Positions 33,478 to 44,020 of a stretch of DNA of 64,000 nucleotides are shown here, in pieces. The notes beneath the pieces were generated by a model. It searched no databases and had not been told where the DNA came from. It was given only the letters and a program-made list of their open reading frames with translations. The stretch lies in the NCBI GenBank assembly GCA_033439795.1, contig JAUTDP010000005.1, positions 1,827,001-1,891,000 on the forward strand, written 5' to 3'. The stretch's first letter is position 1. Each line of letters begins with the position of its first letter. This stretch comes from Sordaria brevicollis (Eukaryota > Ascomycota > Sordariomycetes > Sordariales > Sordariaceae). The translations under genes were made by a program, and so were the position numbers.

Positions 33478-34765
33478 TCATGGAAGCCGAGCCACCAGTT
33501 CCTTCCTCATCTTCCCAGCAGTCGTAGTTCCCACTGCCACGATGCTCCTCCCCCCATGCTCATCAACAACGTACTTGATAGGTCCAGCGGGGATCTCATG
33601 GAGTGGTCTTTCCCACTTGATGGCTTGCTTAATGGCAGAGCACAGCTGCGTGGCAAAATCCACCGGCTTGATATCCAGTCTCCCACCGTACTGGATGGGG
33701 ATGTTCTCAATATCAATCGTCTCCTTCAGTGTAGGCAACACGTCTTCTTTCTGCACAATGACCAGCTTCTCCGCCGTTCGCGGGTCGATAAACTTTTTGA
33801 GTACACTCCAGATCTTGGAGAAATATGACGAAGCGTTGAGCACCTGTTTTCCATCATGTCAGCAAAAGAAAAAATACAATGGAGATGGCAATATCAAGAT
33901 GCAGGCGACAACTCACATAAACCCTAGCCACCACCTCCGGGTAGCAAGTCGCCAGCAGCTTGCTGATGTCCTGGGCGTAGGCTCGCACGTTCCACGCCTG
34001 TTTGAGCGTGAAGCTGGCAATATCGACGAGATAAACAGCGCTCGTCAGGGGTATGTCTGGGTCAGACCGGTCTCGCATGGCCGAGCACAAGGGCAGCACG
34101 AAACGGGTCAGGTAGTCATGGCACAGGATGATCCGTCGCGTCGCGTCGGGACTTGTCCGGTCCTTGCCGTAGCTCGTCGTGGTGGCTGTGTCGAGAGAGG
34201 CAATGTCGAAAATGCAGATGGGTAGCCCGCGTTTGTCCCGTCGGCCGGACCAGTGAGGGTACTGGGAGAGACGGAGATTATGAATGTTAGTTTAGCTTCC
34301 CCGGCCCGTTTCATTTCCGATATTTTCTTCGGCTTATTCTCTCATCTTGGAGAAAGGTTGAGGATTGTTGGACCTACCATGTTCTTGGTATTCTCAAAGT
34401 CATTGATGCTGATGGTGTCGTATGCTGCTGTTGCACCGACTGAGGAGCGAATCTCTTGCGCCTCCTCAAACTGCTTGAGAGCTCCATCGACGTCGAAGGA
34501 ACGTCCGCGAAGGAACCGCCTACATTTTTGTCAGTGTTTTTTTCACAACATGTGTTCAATTCAAGATGAGATGAAGACGGGTAAAAGCCTACAGAAGGGT
34601 TGTTTCATCGTTCAGACCATCCCGAACGTCTTCGTTTGAGAGGCCTACCGGCCGGTCAAGGTATCCCCGGCTGCGGCATAACTCCAGCAACGCGTCGAAG
34701 GACGCCTGCTCTTGTTCAGTGAGTCCCAACGCAAGGGAGGACCTGACAGGATTTTGGACTTCCAT
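33478..34765 (-). CDS. SEC14-like CRAL-TRIO lipid-transfer protein
   Basis: Minus-strand exons 34765-34593, 34519-34378, 34261-33917 and 33843-33478 give 341 aa; all four join in frame (GTAGGC, GTAGGT and GTGAGT donors; TAG/CAG acceptors). The N-terminal CRAL-TRIO-N part reads LLRFLRGRSFDVDGALKQFE (residues ~57-76). The lipid-binding part carries RRIILCHDYLTRFVLPLC, and YVLNASSYFSKIWSVLKKFI followed by RTAEKLVIV, the usual YxxNAPxxFxxxWxxvKpfl core of SEC14 proteins. Such proteins bind phosphatidylinositol or related lipids and move them between membranes. The first exon carries the N-terminal helices. It ends soon after the CRAL-TRIO domain, with no extra domain. Confidence 0.88.
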
Positions 34766-36000
34766 GGTTCTAGATTGACTCTGATGTGTTGGACAATGCT
34801 TCAAGGACTTTCGTCAATGATCCTTTCTTCTTGACCTGAAAAGGTGTAAGTGGGTACGAGTCTTCCAGTTATCAACCTCTCTTCGATGATAAAATGGCCC
34901 AATTCCATCATCCTCCATTCAGCTCTCCCACATCTTCCTCCGAGCTCCGGCTTTAGGCATGTCTCAGTTGCACGTCACTCACTTGAGGCTGCCCTACGCA
35001 AAGGGGGAAGGGCATGTTGATCCAGGAGCATCACTCCCAGTCGCCGATCCGGCACATCCAATCAAGACAACAATGGAGTGTTCCGAGCCCATGGGAAAAA
35101 AGATAAGCGGCGCCCATTGTGTCACGTCGTACCTTATGGGCATTCCGAGTTCGTATACGCAGATTCGCAGATATCGGCATCCTCCATCGGAGAATGATGT
35201 AAATGCCCTGGGATTTCCCGTCCTTCTTACCTCTAGGTCGGCCACAATAGTTTGTTGTTAGTGCCATTGACCTTTAATCCAATTGAATCTCATTGTGGGT
35301 CCTGGTTTGGCGCTTTCCGAATTGTTGAATGGTGGTGGTCCTTCGAACTTGCCTCTGCCTATCGAGTCCGGACCCAGATGCTGATATCACGACTCGGCGC
35401 TATCTTTCCGAGGTCTGAATAGCGTCAATCTTCCCAAAACGGAATATGCCATTACATCATATGCTGGAGCAAATCTGGCATCACTATTATCCATCATCGA
35501 AACACAACAAGCTTGTACCCACCTGCCCTGCCAGGCAATCCCCAAGCTGTCAAAAAGTTCAAATCGACGATCATGACAGGTTCCCGACTGGAAGGAAAAC
35601 CCAGCCCAAGATCCTATGATCGACGCAGATCTGTTACCTTACCATGTCAGGAGGATCTGTCTTTCTGTCTCTGGGCCCTGTTCCAAAGTCTTGTTACGGC
35701 ACCCTATCAGTGACGATGTAATTGTGTCATCAGAAAATGTCCAGAATTGCATAAGGAAACCTCGAGGCAGCATGATGGGCGGTGCTTGGCAAACATCACC
35801 ATCAAAGATAAACCCCCATGAAGCAAGTGCAACCTGTATAACCAGAAGAAAGGAGAGAACTGAATGCTCAAGAAAAAATAAAACAGCAAAACAGCCCCAG
35901 AGAAACAAATGATTCCCACCGACCTCGACCTCCTCTCCGACATCGACCACCTCCTCCCGCTCCTAGCAATCTCCGTCAAATTAGTCAGAAAACCACGGAG
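34766..36000. other. Divergent intergenic region
   Basis: About 1.2 kb between the SEC14-like gene (-) and the terpene synthase gene (+); both promoters should be here. Open frames such as 34959-35261 begin with ATG but have no recognisable features. No further element seen. Confidence 0.6.
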
Positions 36001-38497
36001 ATGGACGACCATACTTCAGAACTCATCGACCTCTCTCGATACGACACCCATGATTCTGCAGCCATGCTGGCTACACCCTAAGGCGGCACAAAGCCGAGAC
36101 TTTAGCCAACGCGGGTTGTTATGAAGCCCGCCAGGACTGGATCCAGTATATCGGCCCCATTAAAGAATTTGGCAACTGCAACCCCGTTAATGGAAACTTT
36201 ACTGCTCTTGTCTTGCCCCTGACTAAGCCGGAGAGGCTGAGGCTGGTGGCGTATATCCTTGAGTATGCGTTTTTGCATGATAATGTCGTGGAGGTTGCTA
36301 AGGAGGATGGCTCGGTAAGTCCTCACCCTCCTCCCAACACAGATTACAGAAACGTTACTGACAGTGTGACCAGTCATCGAAAGATGGCAACGACAACGAC
36401 GCCTTCAGCCTAGGTGATATGGAAACTTCCCAGCAAAACGCCAAGCTCGGCAGAAAACAGATCCAAGCAAAGATGATGCTCCAGCTGACACAAACCGACC
36501 CCGTCTGCGCCAAGCGCGTCATGGGCGTCTGGCAGACGATGCTGGAGACCACCAAGAAGGATAAGTCCAAGTCGTTTGCTGACTTGGAGGAATATTTGGA
36601 GTTTAGGATCATTGATACTGGTGCCCCGTAAGTCTTCCTCACCCAGTTTGTCTCAACCAAGCCCAGGCTAACAGTACCGTTGCAGTTTCGCCGAATCATT
36701 AATGCTCTTCGGAATGGGCGAAACCCTCACCAAGGAAGAAGACGCCCTCCTAGCACCCATCATCCGACCTTGCCACGCCTCTCTGGCCCTGGCAAACGAT
36801 TACTTTTCTTTTGACCGCGAATGGACCGAGTATCAGGATGCCCTATCCTCCTCCTCTTCTTCAGATGTCGGGGTACCCATCAACGGAGTCTACCTCTACA
36901 CCCAATGGCAGAACGTTGACATTCCCACCGCCAAGCAATTGGTCAGGGAGGCTGCCAACCGGTTTGAGGCCGACTTCTTGCAAAAGTGTCAGGAATTTAG
37001 GGAGTCGGGGAAGAGTAATGAGAAGCTGGATAGATATCTCAGGGGACTGAGTTATCAGATTACCGGTAACGTGGTCTGGAGTTTGAACTGTCCTAGGTAT
37101 CACCCGGAGATGAGATATGATCCTAATAAGGGGCTGGAGGATCAGTTGACTGCTGAGAGGAGGGAGCGGCCGGTCGTTGAGCAGGTGGAAGACGTGGATG
37201 TGGAGACCACGGAGAGACTCAAGAGGTTGTCGATTGCCTCCTGGCAGTCGAGGGAGAGTGATTCGGATATCTCGACTACTTCCTCGTCGTGGGAAGAGAG
37301 GGTGGCGAGCAGGTCTAGTAGTTTCTCGGCTATGTCGTCAGACGAGGAGGGTGTCCCTGGTTTCAAGGGGTTCAAGAACACAGAAAGAAGGGAGAAGGAG
37401 TCGTTGTTGCCATCGGAAGAGAAACTGGGCATGGACATCGTTAACGCCCCGTTCGAGTACACGAGGTCGATGCCATCGGGGAATGTGCGGGGAACGTTCA
37501 TTGATGCGTTGAACTTGTGGGCCGGGTTGCCGGAGGAGGTATTGGCGCAGATTAAAGAGGTCGTGGATGACCTCCACACTGCGTCGCTGATGTGAGTTCA
37601 CCCTCTAAGCTGTCTTACAAGATGGCTGCTAACACTGGTTGTAGGTTCGATGATGTCGAAGATGGGTCCGAGCTCAGACGCGGTAGCCCAGCAGCACACG
37701 CTGTGTACGGTATTCCGCAAACCATTAACTCTGCCAGCTTGGCAATCCTTGAAGCCGTACGAAAGGCGAAGGATTTGCCAATTCCTGGTGCTGTTGACAT
37801 CGCCCTGGAGCAACTCCGAGATCTCCATGTCGGCCAGAGCTACGACCTGTACTGGACAAGGCATATGTCGTGTCCTTCAGAAAGCGAGTATCTGGAGATG
37901 GTGGCAAAGAGTTAGTAACCACTTCCCGATCAAACGTTATGTCAACACTCACTGACATCACTACCAGAAACCGGCGGCCTATTCCTCCTCCTCTCTCGTC
38001 TAATGAGCGAGCACATGCCCCAAGAAGTCCGCTCCCTCGTCAACGATCTTGTGACCCAAGTAGGCATCTACTTCCAGATTCGCGACGATTACCAGAATCT
38101 CAGCTCCGATGAGGTACGTTTGCCCACATTTCCTTCTTCCTTGAACCCCAAGCTAACAACACGACCGCAGTACACCGCCCAAAAAGGCTTCTGCGAAGAC
38201 CTCGACGAGGGCAAACTCTCCTTCCCGCTGGTGCACTACCTCAACACGGAGCAGAACTCTTCCAACTCGCAACAAGTACGCGAAGTATTGCAAGAGCGAC
38301 AACAGAAGGGGTCGTTGAGCATGCCGCTCAAGCTGCTCACGCTGCAGAAGTTGAAGAGTTCGAACAGTCTGAGTTATACGAAAGATACCCTCAAGAGACT
38401 GGAGGGAGACGTGGATGGGACAATTGAAGAGCTGGAGAGGTTGACGGGGAGGGAGAATTGGGTTCTGAGGATGTGTATGGCGAAGTTGAGCGTTTGA
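36001..38497 (+). CDS. Bifunctional terpene synthase: terpene cyclase fused to prenyl diphosphate synthase (apparent frameshift near the N-terminus)
   Basis: Exons 36001-36314, 36374-36627, 36686-37591, 37645-37910, 37968-38113 and 38171-38497, with canonical junctions. The N-terminal cyclase half has an Asp-rich motif (FLHDNVVE near 36267-36290) and an NSE-type motif (LANDYFSFDREWTEYQ near 36790-36837). After a Ser/Asp/Glu-rich linker comes an all-trans prenyltransferase half with both Asp-rich motifs: FDDVEDGSELRRG (37646-37684) and FQIRDDYQNL (near 38073-38102). This architecture is that of fungal chimeric di-/sesterterpene synthases such as fusicoccadiene and ophiobolin F synthases: they make a C20-C25 diphosphate and cyclise it. 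The ATG at 36001 starts in the wrong frame: the family-like reading changes frame around 36052-36054, and without correction translation stops at 36076-36078. No P450 or other tailoring gene is next to it. Confidence 0.85.
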
Positions 38498-38796
38498 AGC
38501 GATGGTGTTTTGGGGGTTGATACCTCTAAGTACAGTGACAGTCAACAAATACTGTCACTCCATTAGCTGTGTCCCGCTCTTAGAGCGTGACAGTATTTTT
38601 TGACTATCATTTTAGCGTAATGGCTTGATGAATGATATCCTTATGACAAGCCGCGGTTGTACAGGCCAAAGTGCTGGTTCGTCTCAATACTCTTGTGCAT
38701 CTTTGGTAGTTCCATCCGGGGGTGGGCCAAGGAGACTGCGAATGTCCTTGCTGGTTTGAGAACGGTTGTAAACACTCAGCTCCAGAACATGGGCCA

Positions 38797-40611
38797 CTAG
38801 TCCTCCGAGTCCTCAGGCGTTACGAAATTGAAAGACAATGGAGTTCCTTGGACTTTGGATCTCCATGATGCCAGAACCAGCACAATGTAATTTGCAGGTT
38901 CCGCATCCGGACCGAGGGCAAAAAGTACGTCGAAGAAGCGGTCAACGTCCGAGGAAAGGTTGTCGGTTTCGATGGCGCCTTCCTGGGGCATGAAGTATGG
39001 AGCAAGCCATACCGGGATCGTGCCACCTATTGAGCGGGTTACTTGCCCACGATTGAGGTTGTCGTAGATCACTACGCCCATTTCATATTCCCAGTCATAA
39101 TTTGCAAGCGATGCAACAATGAACACGGCTCGCCAGAAGATATGTCTTGCTCCGGTTTGGGCAGCGTAATATAGTAACTTTTCGGAGTACTTCGTGTTGA
39201 GGATTGAGTAGTGACCACAGAGATTGTGGACAAGAACTTCAAACCAGTTCAGAAGAACTCCTTCGGGCGATTTCCTCTCCACTTTGGGGTGCTCCTTCAC
39301 ACTTCTGTACATCATCGACTGGAGACCGAAGCGAAAACCTATGTCTCTTTGAAGCATCCATGACAGGGAAGACCGGACGAGAATGATCGTATTATCCACT
39401 ATATCCCTAGGTGTGTTGACATTGATAGCATCTTGCAGAACAACTGTTGATATCCCGCTGGTCAGATGTTCGGGTATGTTGAGATTGACAACTTGTGGCA
39501 GAACAGCTGCTGCTATGTCGTCATTACCCGACCGTAATGACCAGGCATAGATAAAGTCTGGGAGGTTCGGTACAAGGTAAAGAAAAGTATTCAAGGTTAG
39601 ATCGTAGGGTAATCTGTGGGCAAACAAGCAGCGCGCGTTTTTAAACAGTAAAAATTGGATGGTGTTGCGTACGACGTCGCCTATCGACTTTCCATAGTTT
39701 GGGAGAAGGGTGCTGCTGGTACAAGCGTCTGAGGAAATGCCAAGTAACGCATAAATCCTGTCACGGTCGTCGGTTGCTTTGCTCGTCCTAAACTTGACAA
39801 GAAGCGTTTGAAGGTCTTGTTTTTCGCCCCACCAGGTGTCTCGCCGGCGGTAGCTAGGAAGGATGTCAAGGACTGCTTGCGTATGAGAGTCTACTCTCAA
39901 CCCTAGTAGGAAGGGCAGTAGGCCGAACCCTTGACTAGACATTGATTTCGACCCGCACTGGATGGTGGCCTTTTTGGCGCTGGCGACCTCTTGAAGGATC
40001 CAGACTCTGCGAAACCAAGGCCGGTTTAGTATTTCTTGCAAGGCATCACGACGCCGAGCAGCAATCTCTATGCCCACGGGCCCGATCTCATCAGCAGTGA
40101 GCCTGATCCATGAATCGACCCAGCGTTGGGCATTGCGAGCTCCTGGTTGTTGCCGTGTTTCGTGATCCCATCGCCTCGCCATATCCATAAAGGCGTCGGT
40201 GTCGCGATTGCTGGGGCCAAGCCATACAACAACTTGTTCGGCGTTCTCGTAGATTTGTCTCATCTGCCCGACTTGGTGGCCCTTTTCCTTGAAATCGTTT
40301 TGGTCGATACAGATGGCGTCGATCCACAACAGCCTGTCGTGGTCCGGCTGCCGCAGAGCTAGGAGCGCCGTGTGAAGGCTTTCCTTAATGAGTGCCTTCC
40401 GATCATTGAGGGTGATTTTGCGTACATCATGAGAGGTACCCCAGGTATATGACAAGGCTTCATAAGGTACACCGTCCACCTGGTGAAGGAAACTTTCGAA
40501 CAGTTCGCATTGGATGGGGTCTTGGTGAGATCCTCTCAGAAGACGTAGAAGTCGAATAGCGTCGGTGGCCAAGTCAATCGATTGGTACTTGAACTGGTCC
40601 TCATGATTCAT
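38797..40611 (-). CDS. Heterokaryon incompatibility (HET) domain protein
   Basis: One exon, 604 aa, ATG at 40611. The HET domain begins at YEALSYTWG (residues 50-58) and continues through LRLLW-type blocks: RLLWIDAICIDQNDFKEKGHQV, MRQIYENAEQVVVWLGP, and RPWFRRVWILQEVASAKK further on. These are the three conserved stretches of the HET family (PF06985). The remaining ~350 residues carry no recognised domain, and no NACHT, WD or ankyrin repeats are seen. HET proteins trigger cell death when genetically different hyphae fuse, but most family members have no known role. The gene is convergent with the terpene synthase; a role of this copy in nonself recognition is only inferred. Confidence 0.9.
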   Translation of the reverse strand: MNHEDQFKYQSIDLATDAIRLLRLLRGSHQDPIQCELFESFLHQVDGVPYEALSYTWGTSHDVRKITLNDRKALIKESLHTALLALRQPDHDRLLWIDAICIDQNDFKEKGHQVGQMRQIYENAEQVVVWLGPSNRDTDAFMDMARRWDHETRQQPGARNAQRWVDSWIRLTADEIGPVGIEIAARRRDALQEILNRPWFRRVWILQEVASAKKATIQCGSKSMSSQGFGLLPFLLGLRVDSHTQAVLDILPSYRRRDTWWGEKQDLQTLLVKFRTSKATDDRDRIYALLGISSDACTSSTLLPNYGKSIGDVVRNTIQFLLFKNARCLFAHRLPYDLTLNTFLYLVPNLPDFIYAWSLRSGNDDIAAAVLPQVVNLNIPEHLTSGISTVVLQDAINVNTPRDIVDNTIILVRSSLSWMLQRDIGFRFGLQSMMYRSVKEHPKVERKSPEGVLLNWFEVLVHNLCGHYSILNTKYSEKLLYYAAQTGARHIFWRAVFIVASLANYDWEYEMGVVIYDNLNRGQVTRSIGGTIPVWLAPYFMPQEGAIETDNLSSDVDRFFDVLFALGPDAEPANYIVLVLASWRSKVQGTPLSFNFVTPEDSED

Positions 40612-41395
40612 CGTGGCGGCTCGAAAGTGTCTTCGTGGTCAACCCCGAAACCAAGAGTACTGGTAAGGTCGGAGATACGGTCCGTAGAGAAGGCGTGGGT
40701 GTACCCTCGGTCTGGGCAATGTGGCCGTTATAAGAAGACAAATCCTCATCAGTTCTGACTGGGCTGCCTGAATGCCCGACCTGGCAGGACAGACTGAGTG
40801 CAGCCAACGCCATTCTTGGTTACTTCTTCACAAGTTCACTGCCTCCTTCGATGCATGCATGCATGCTTGTGATTGGACGGTTGGTTTCTGATCCAGATCA
40901 TGTCAAGGAATTCCGATGTGACCGTGTCGAGCCATCCTTTCGTGGATATGTACAGCTCCCACGTGCCATGAAGAAAGTGGTTGTCATGGATATTGCTGTC
41001 AAATCCCCTTTCATCAGGATTGTCAGAGGTTGAAGGGACGAAAGTTGAAGAATCGGAGTGAGAAGAGCAGCGGGATGGAACATCGACGAGAAACATGTTG
41101 GAGCGTGAAAAGGACGAGGACGAGGTCGGTGATGCCAAGGACAAGGGAGTCTGCGGTTACATATGTGGAGTCGGCTGGAGATCGCCCGACCCCACCGGCC
41201 CTTTCCCCGCGTAAAGGGTCCGTGCTATCAACCAATCTTGACCACAATAGGCAAGGTCGAGGTGTAAGTGAACAGTGCGATAAGCGCGTCAACAAGCGGC
41301 AGGGGAAAATAAATTTAATGTTTTAAACACCACCACGCCGGCCGCTCCACCTTTACAACATCACTGATGCCATTCGCAACTCGTATACTGTCAAA
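40612..41395. other. Divergent intergenic region
   Basis: 784 bp between the HET gene (-) and PUS1 (+), holding both promoters. A tandem ATGC run (CGATGCATGCATGCATGC) lies near 40850-40866. Nothing else is recognised. Confidence 0.6.
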
Positions 41396-43435
41396 ATGGC
41401 TACCGACGACGCACCACCTGTCCCTGCGCCCGCAGCCGCTGCTGCTGCCGATCCTGTCGTTGAGACATCAAACACCGAGTCCAGCAATGCGGCGGACAAT
41501 GGCGACCGCAACGACCGAGGCCAGAAGAGGGGAGGCAGAGGCCGTGACAACAGAAACCCAAACCGCGACAGGAACAACCCCAACAACATCAAGACCGGAG
41601 GCTTTGGAAGCAACAAGTATGAATTACAGCCTTTAACTCCAATAACTGCCACAGGCGCCTAATGCCGACGCTGACTAGGCCGTAGAAGAGACTTCATGAG
41701 CAAGCGCGACCAAGTTCAAGACAACCGCGCTGCCAAGCGCCGCAAGGTCATCGACGGAGCCGCCGACGGCAACAGCTATATGAGCATTCCCTTCTCGACC
41801 GACGAAATCGCCGCCGAGGAACGCCGACCCAAGCGCAAGGTCGCCGTCCTGATCGGCTACGCCGGTACCGGTTACCACGGCATCCAGATCAACCACAAGG
41901 AAAAGACCATCGAGGGTGACCTCTTCGCCGCTTTCGTCAAGGCCGGCGCCATCTCCAAGGCCAACGCCGACGACCCCAAGAAGTCCAGTCTCGTTCGATG
42001 CGCCCGTACCGACAAGGGCGTCCACGCCGCCGCCAACGTCCTCTCGCTCAAGCTTATCGTCGAGGACGAGGACATTGTCGAGAAGATCAACAGCCACCTG
42101 CCCGACCAGATCAAGGTGTGGGGCATTCAGCGAGTTACCAACGGTTTCAGTTGCTATCAAGCATGCGATTCCAGATGGTACGAGTACCTGATGCCCAGCT
42201 ACGCTCTTCTGCCGCCCCAACCACAGAGTTTCCTCGGCAAGAAGATTATCGATGCGGCCAAGGAGAAGGGAACATACAACGAGTACGTGGACAGATTGGA
42301 CGACGTCCAGAATTTCTGGGAGGAGGTTGAGAAGAACGATATCCAGCCTATTCTCGAGAAGATGGATCCCGAGATCAGAGCCGAAGTCATTCGCATCCTG
42401 CACGACACCGCCGACCAGGAGTTGACCGACGACGGAGAACCTTCGAAACCCGATACCGATGTTAGCAAGGATGTCGAGATGAATGATACCCTTGCGGAGG
42501 AGGAGAACAAGGCTACCGAGGCTGCTGCCACCGAGGCCACCACCGAGGCCACCACCGAATCCACGACCACCGAGACCCAACCCGCGGCCGCCGCCCCCAA
42601 GGCCGAACGCGAATTCACCCCTGTCGAGCTCGCCGTCCGCGAAGTCAAAGCCGCCTACGTCGCCGCTAAGCGCCGCTACCGCGTCACGCCCGCCCGCCTC
42701 GCAAAGCTTCAAGAAGCACTCAACCAATACCTCGGCACTCACAACTTCCACAACTACACCATCCTCAAATCGCACAACGACCCTTCGGCGCGTCGGCACA
42801 TCAAGTCCTTCACCGTCAACCCCACGCCCATTAATATCAACGACACCGAATGGTTGTCTCTCAAAGTGCACGGCCAGAGTTTCATGATGCATCAGATTCG
42901 CAAGATGGTAGCCATGGCTGTGCTTATCGTCAGATGCGGCGCGCCCATGTCGCTGATTAACGAATCTTACGGCCCCAGGAGGATTTCCATCCCCAAGGCT
43001 CCCGGTCTGGGACTGATGCTGGAAAGACCCGTGTTTGACGTCAGCAACAAGAAGTTTAAGGAGCTGGGAAGGGAGCCGATTGATTTTGGCAAGTGGGATG
43101 ATCAGATTCAGAAGTTTAAGGATGAGCATATTTATAAGCGCATGTTTGAGTTGGAGGAGAAGGAGAATTCGTGAGTCCGCCCTTTCTTTCTCGATACAGA
43201 GGGAATGATGAAAACGGTGGTGATGATGCTAACAAGGAGTGACAACAGCTTCCACCTCTTCTTCAACCAAATCGACAACTTCCGCACCGACTACTTCCTC
43301 TGGGTCACCCCCGGCGGCATCGAGGCATCCCACGAGAGATCAGACCGCACGGCGGAGAAGATACCCAAGGCGTTGCAGGCCGAACTGGGTGATGAGGCGG
43401 ATGGTGTGGCGGAGGATGCTGCTGCTTCTAACTAA
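41396..43435 (+). CDS. PUS1: tRNA pseudouridine synthase 1 (PUS1/TruA family)
   Basis: Exons 41396-41616, 41686-43170 and 43249-43435 give 630 aa. The first acceptor is GCCGTAG|AAGAG; the nearer GACTAG would create a stop. The first ~75 residues are Ala-rich then RGG-like (RGGRGRDNRNPNRDRN). The catalytic domain starts at VAVLIGYAGTGYHGIQ. The catalytic Asp is Asp183 in CARTDKGVHAA, and further TruA blocks are FSCYQACDSRWYEYLMP, HNFHNYT and SFMMHQIRKMVAM. An acidic Thr/Glu-rich insert (residues ~320-380) separates the two halves, as is usual in fungal PUS1. The enzyme isomerises uridines in tRNA (classically positions 27, 28, 34, 36) and some snRNA/mRNA sites in the nucleus. The C-terminus is an acidic Ala-rich tail. 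Confidence 0.95.
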
Positions 43436-44020
43436 GGGGGTTCGGTTTCTGATCACCGAGAGTTGAAGTGGGCAAATGGATAGTAGAGAGAAGAGATACA
43501 TAGCATAGCTCAGGGTGTGGTAATTGCTTTCAAGGTATCAATCAGTGAGAGAAAGGGATAGACTAAAGCGTAGTACAATTGTCAAAGTGTAGAGATAGCA
43601 ATAGAAGCGTTTGAGATATCAATTTCTCTTTTTCAAACTATGGCGTTGTGCTGATGAAACTTGCCTCGCCGTGCTCTGGCAATTGTCATCCCAGAGTGAT
43701 TTTCCAGGAGGCTGGTTACATCATCTGGTCTTCTTTTTTTCTGTATTCTTGATGCTATTACTCACAAGGTCATCCTCACATTCATGGAAACTTGGTCGTT
43801 GTCCGGTATCATAAGCTTCATATTTGTATCAATACTTACTGTAACGATATGAGAAAGTGTCATTATTACCCTCGAGTGTTTGGATTCTCAAGAGACCTGA
43901 CTTTCGACCCAACTATATCCTCTCCTCCATTCTTCTGCCGTTTTCCAAAAAGTGAACCCACGAATTGTATCCAAAATCCCGACCAGCCCAACAAACAAAA
44001 GGGCTCCCGACTCGTATCTG
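43436..44020. other. Convergent intergenic region
   Basis: 585 bp between PUS1 (+) and the metal ATPase (-), holding the two 3' ends. Nothing further recognised. Confidence 0.65.

Noticed and set aside
35909..36124. ATG ORF at 35909 considered as the true first exon of the terpene synthase
   Set aside because: Joining it with GT sites at 35975 or 35984 to the CAG at 36060 gives the wrong phase for the family reading, and its peptide does not resemble the family N-terminus, while that from 36001 does.
41675..43129. 484-codon minus-strand ORF opposite PUS1
   Set aside because: Shadow of PUS1, which has clear catalytic motifs and a conserved exon structure.
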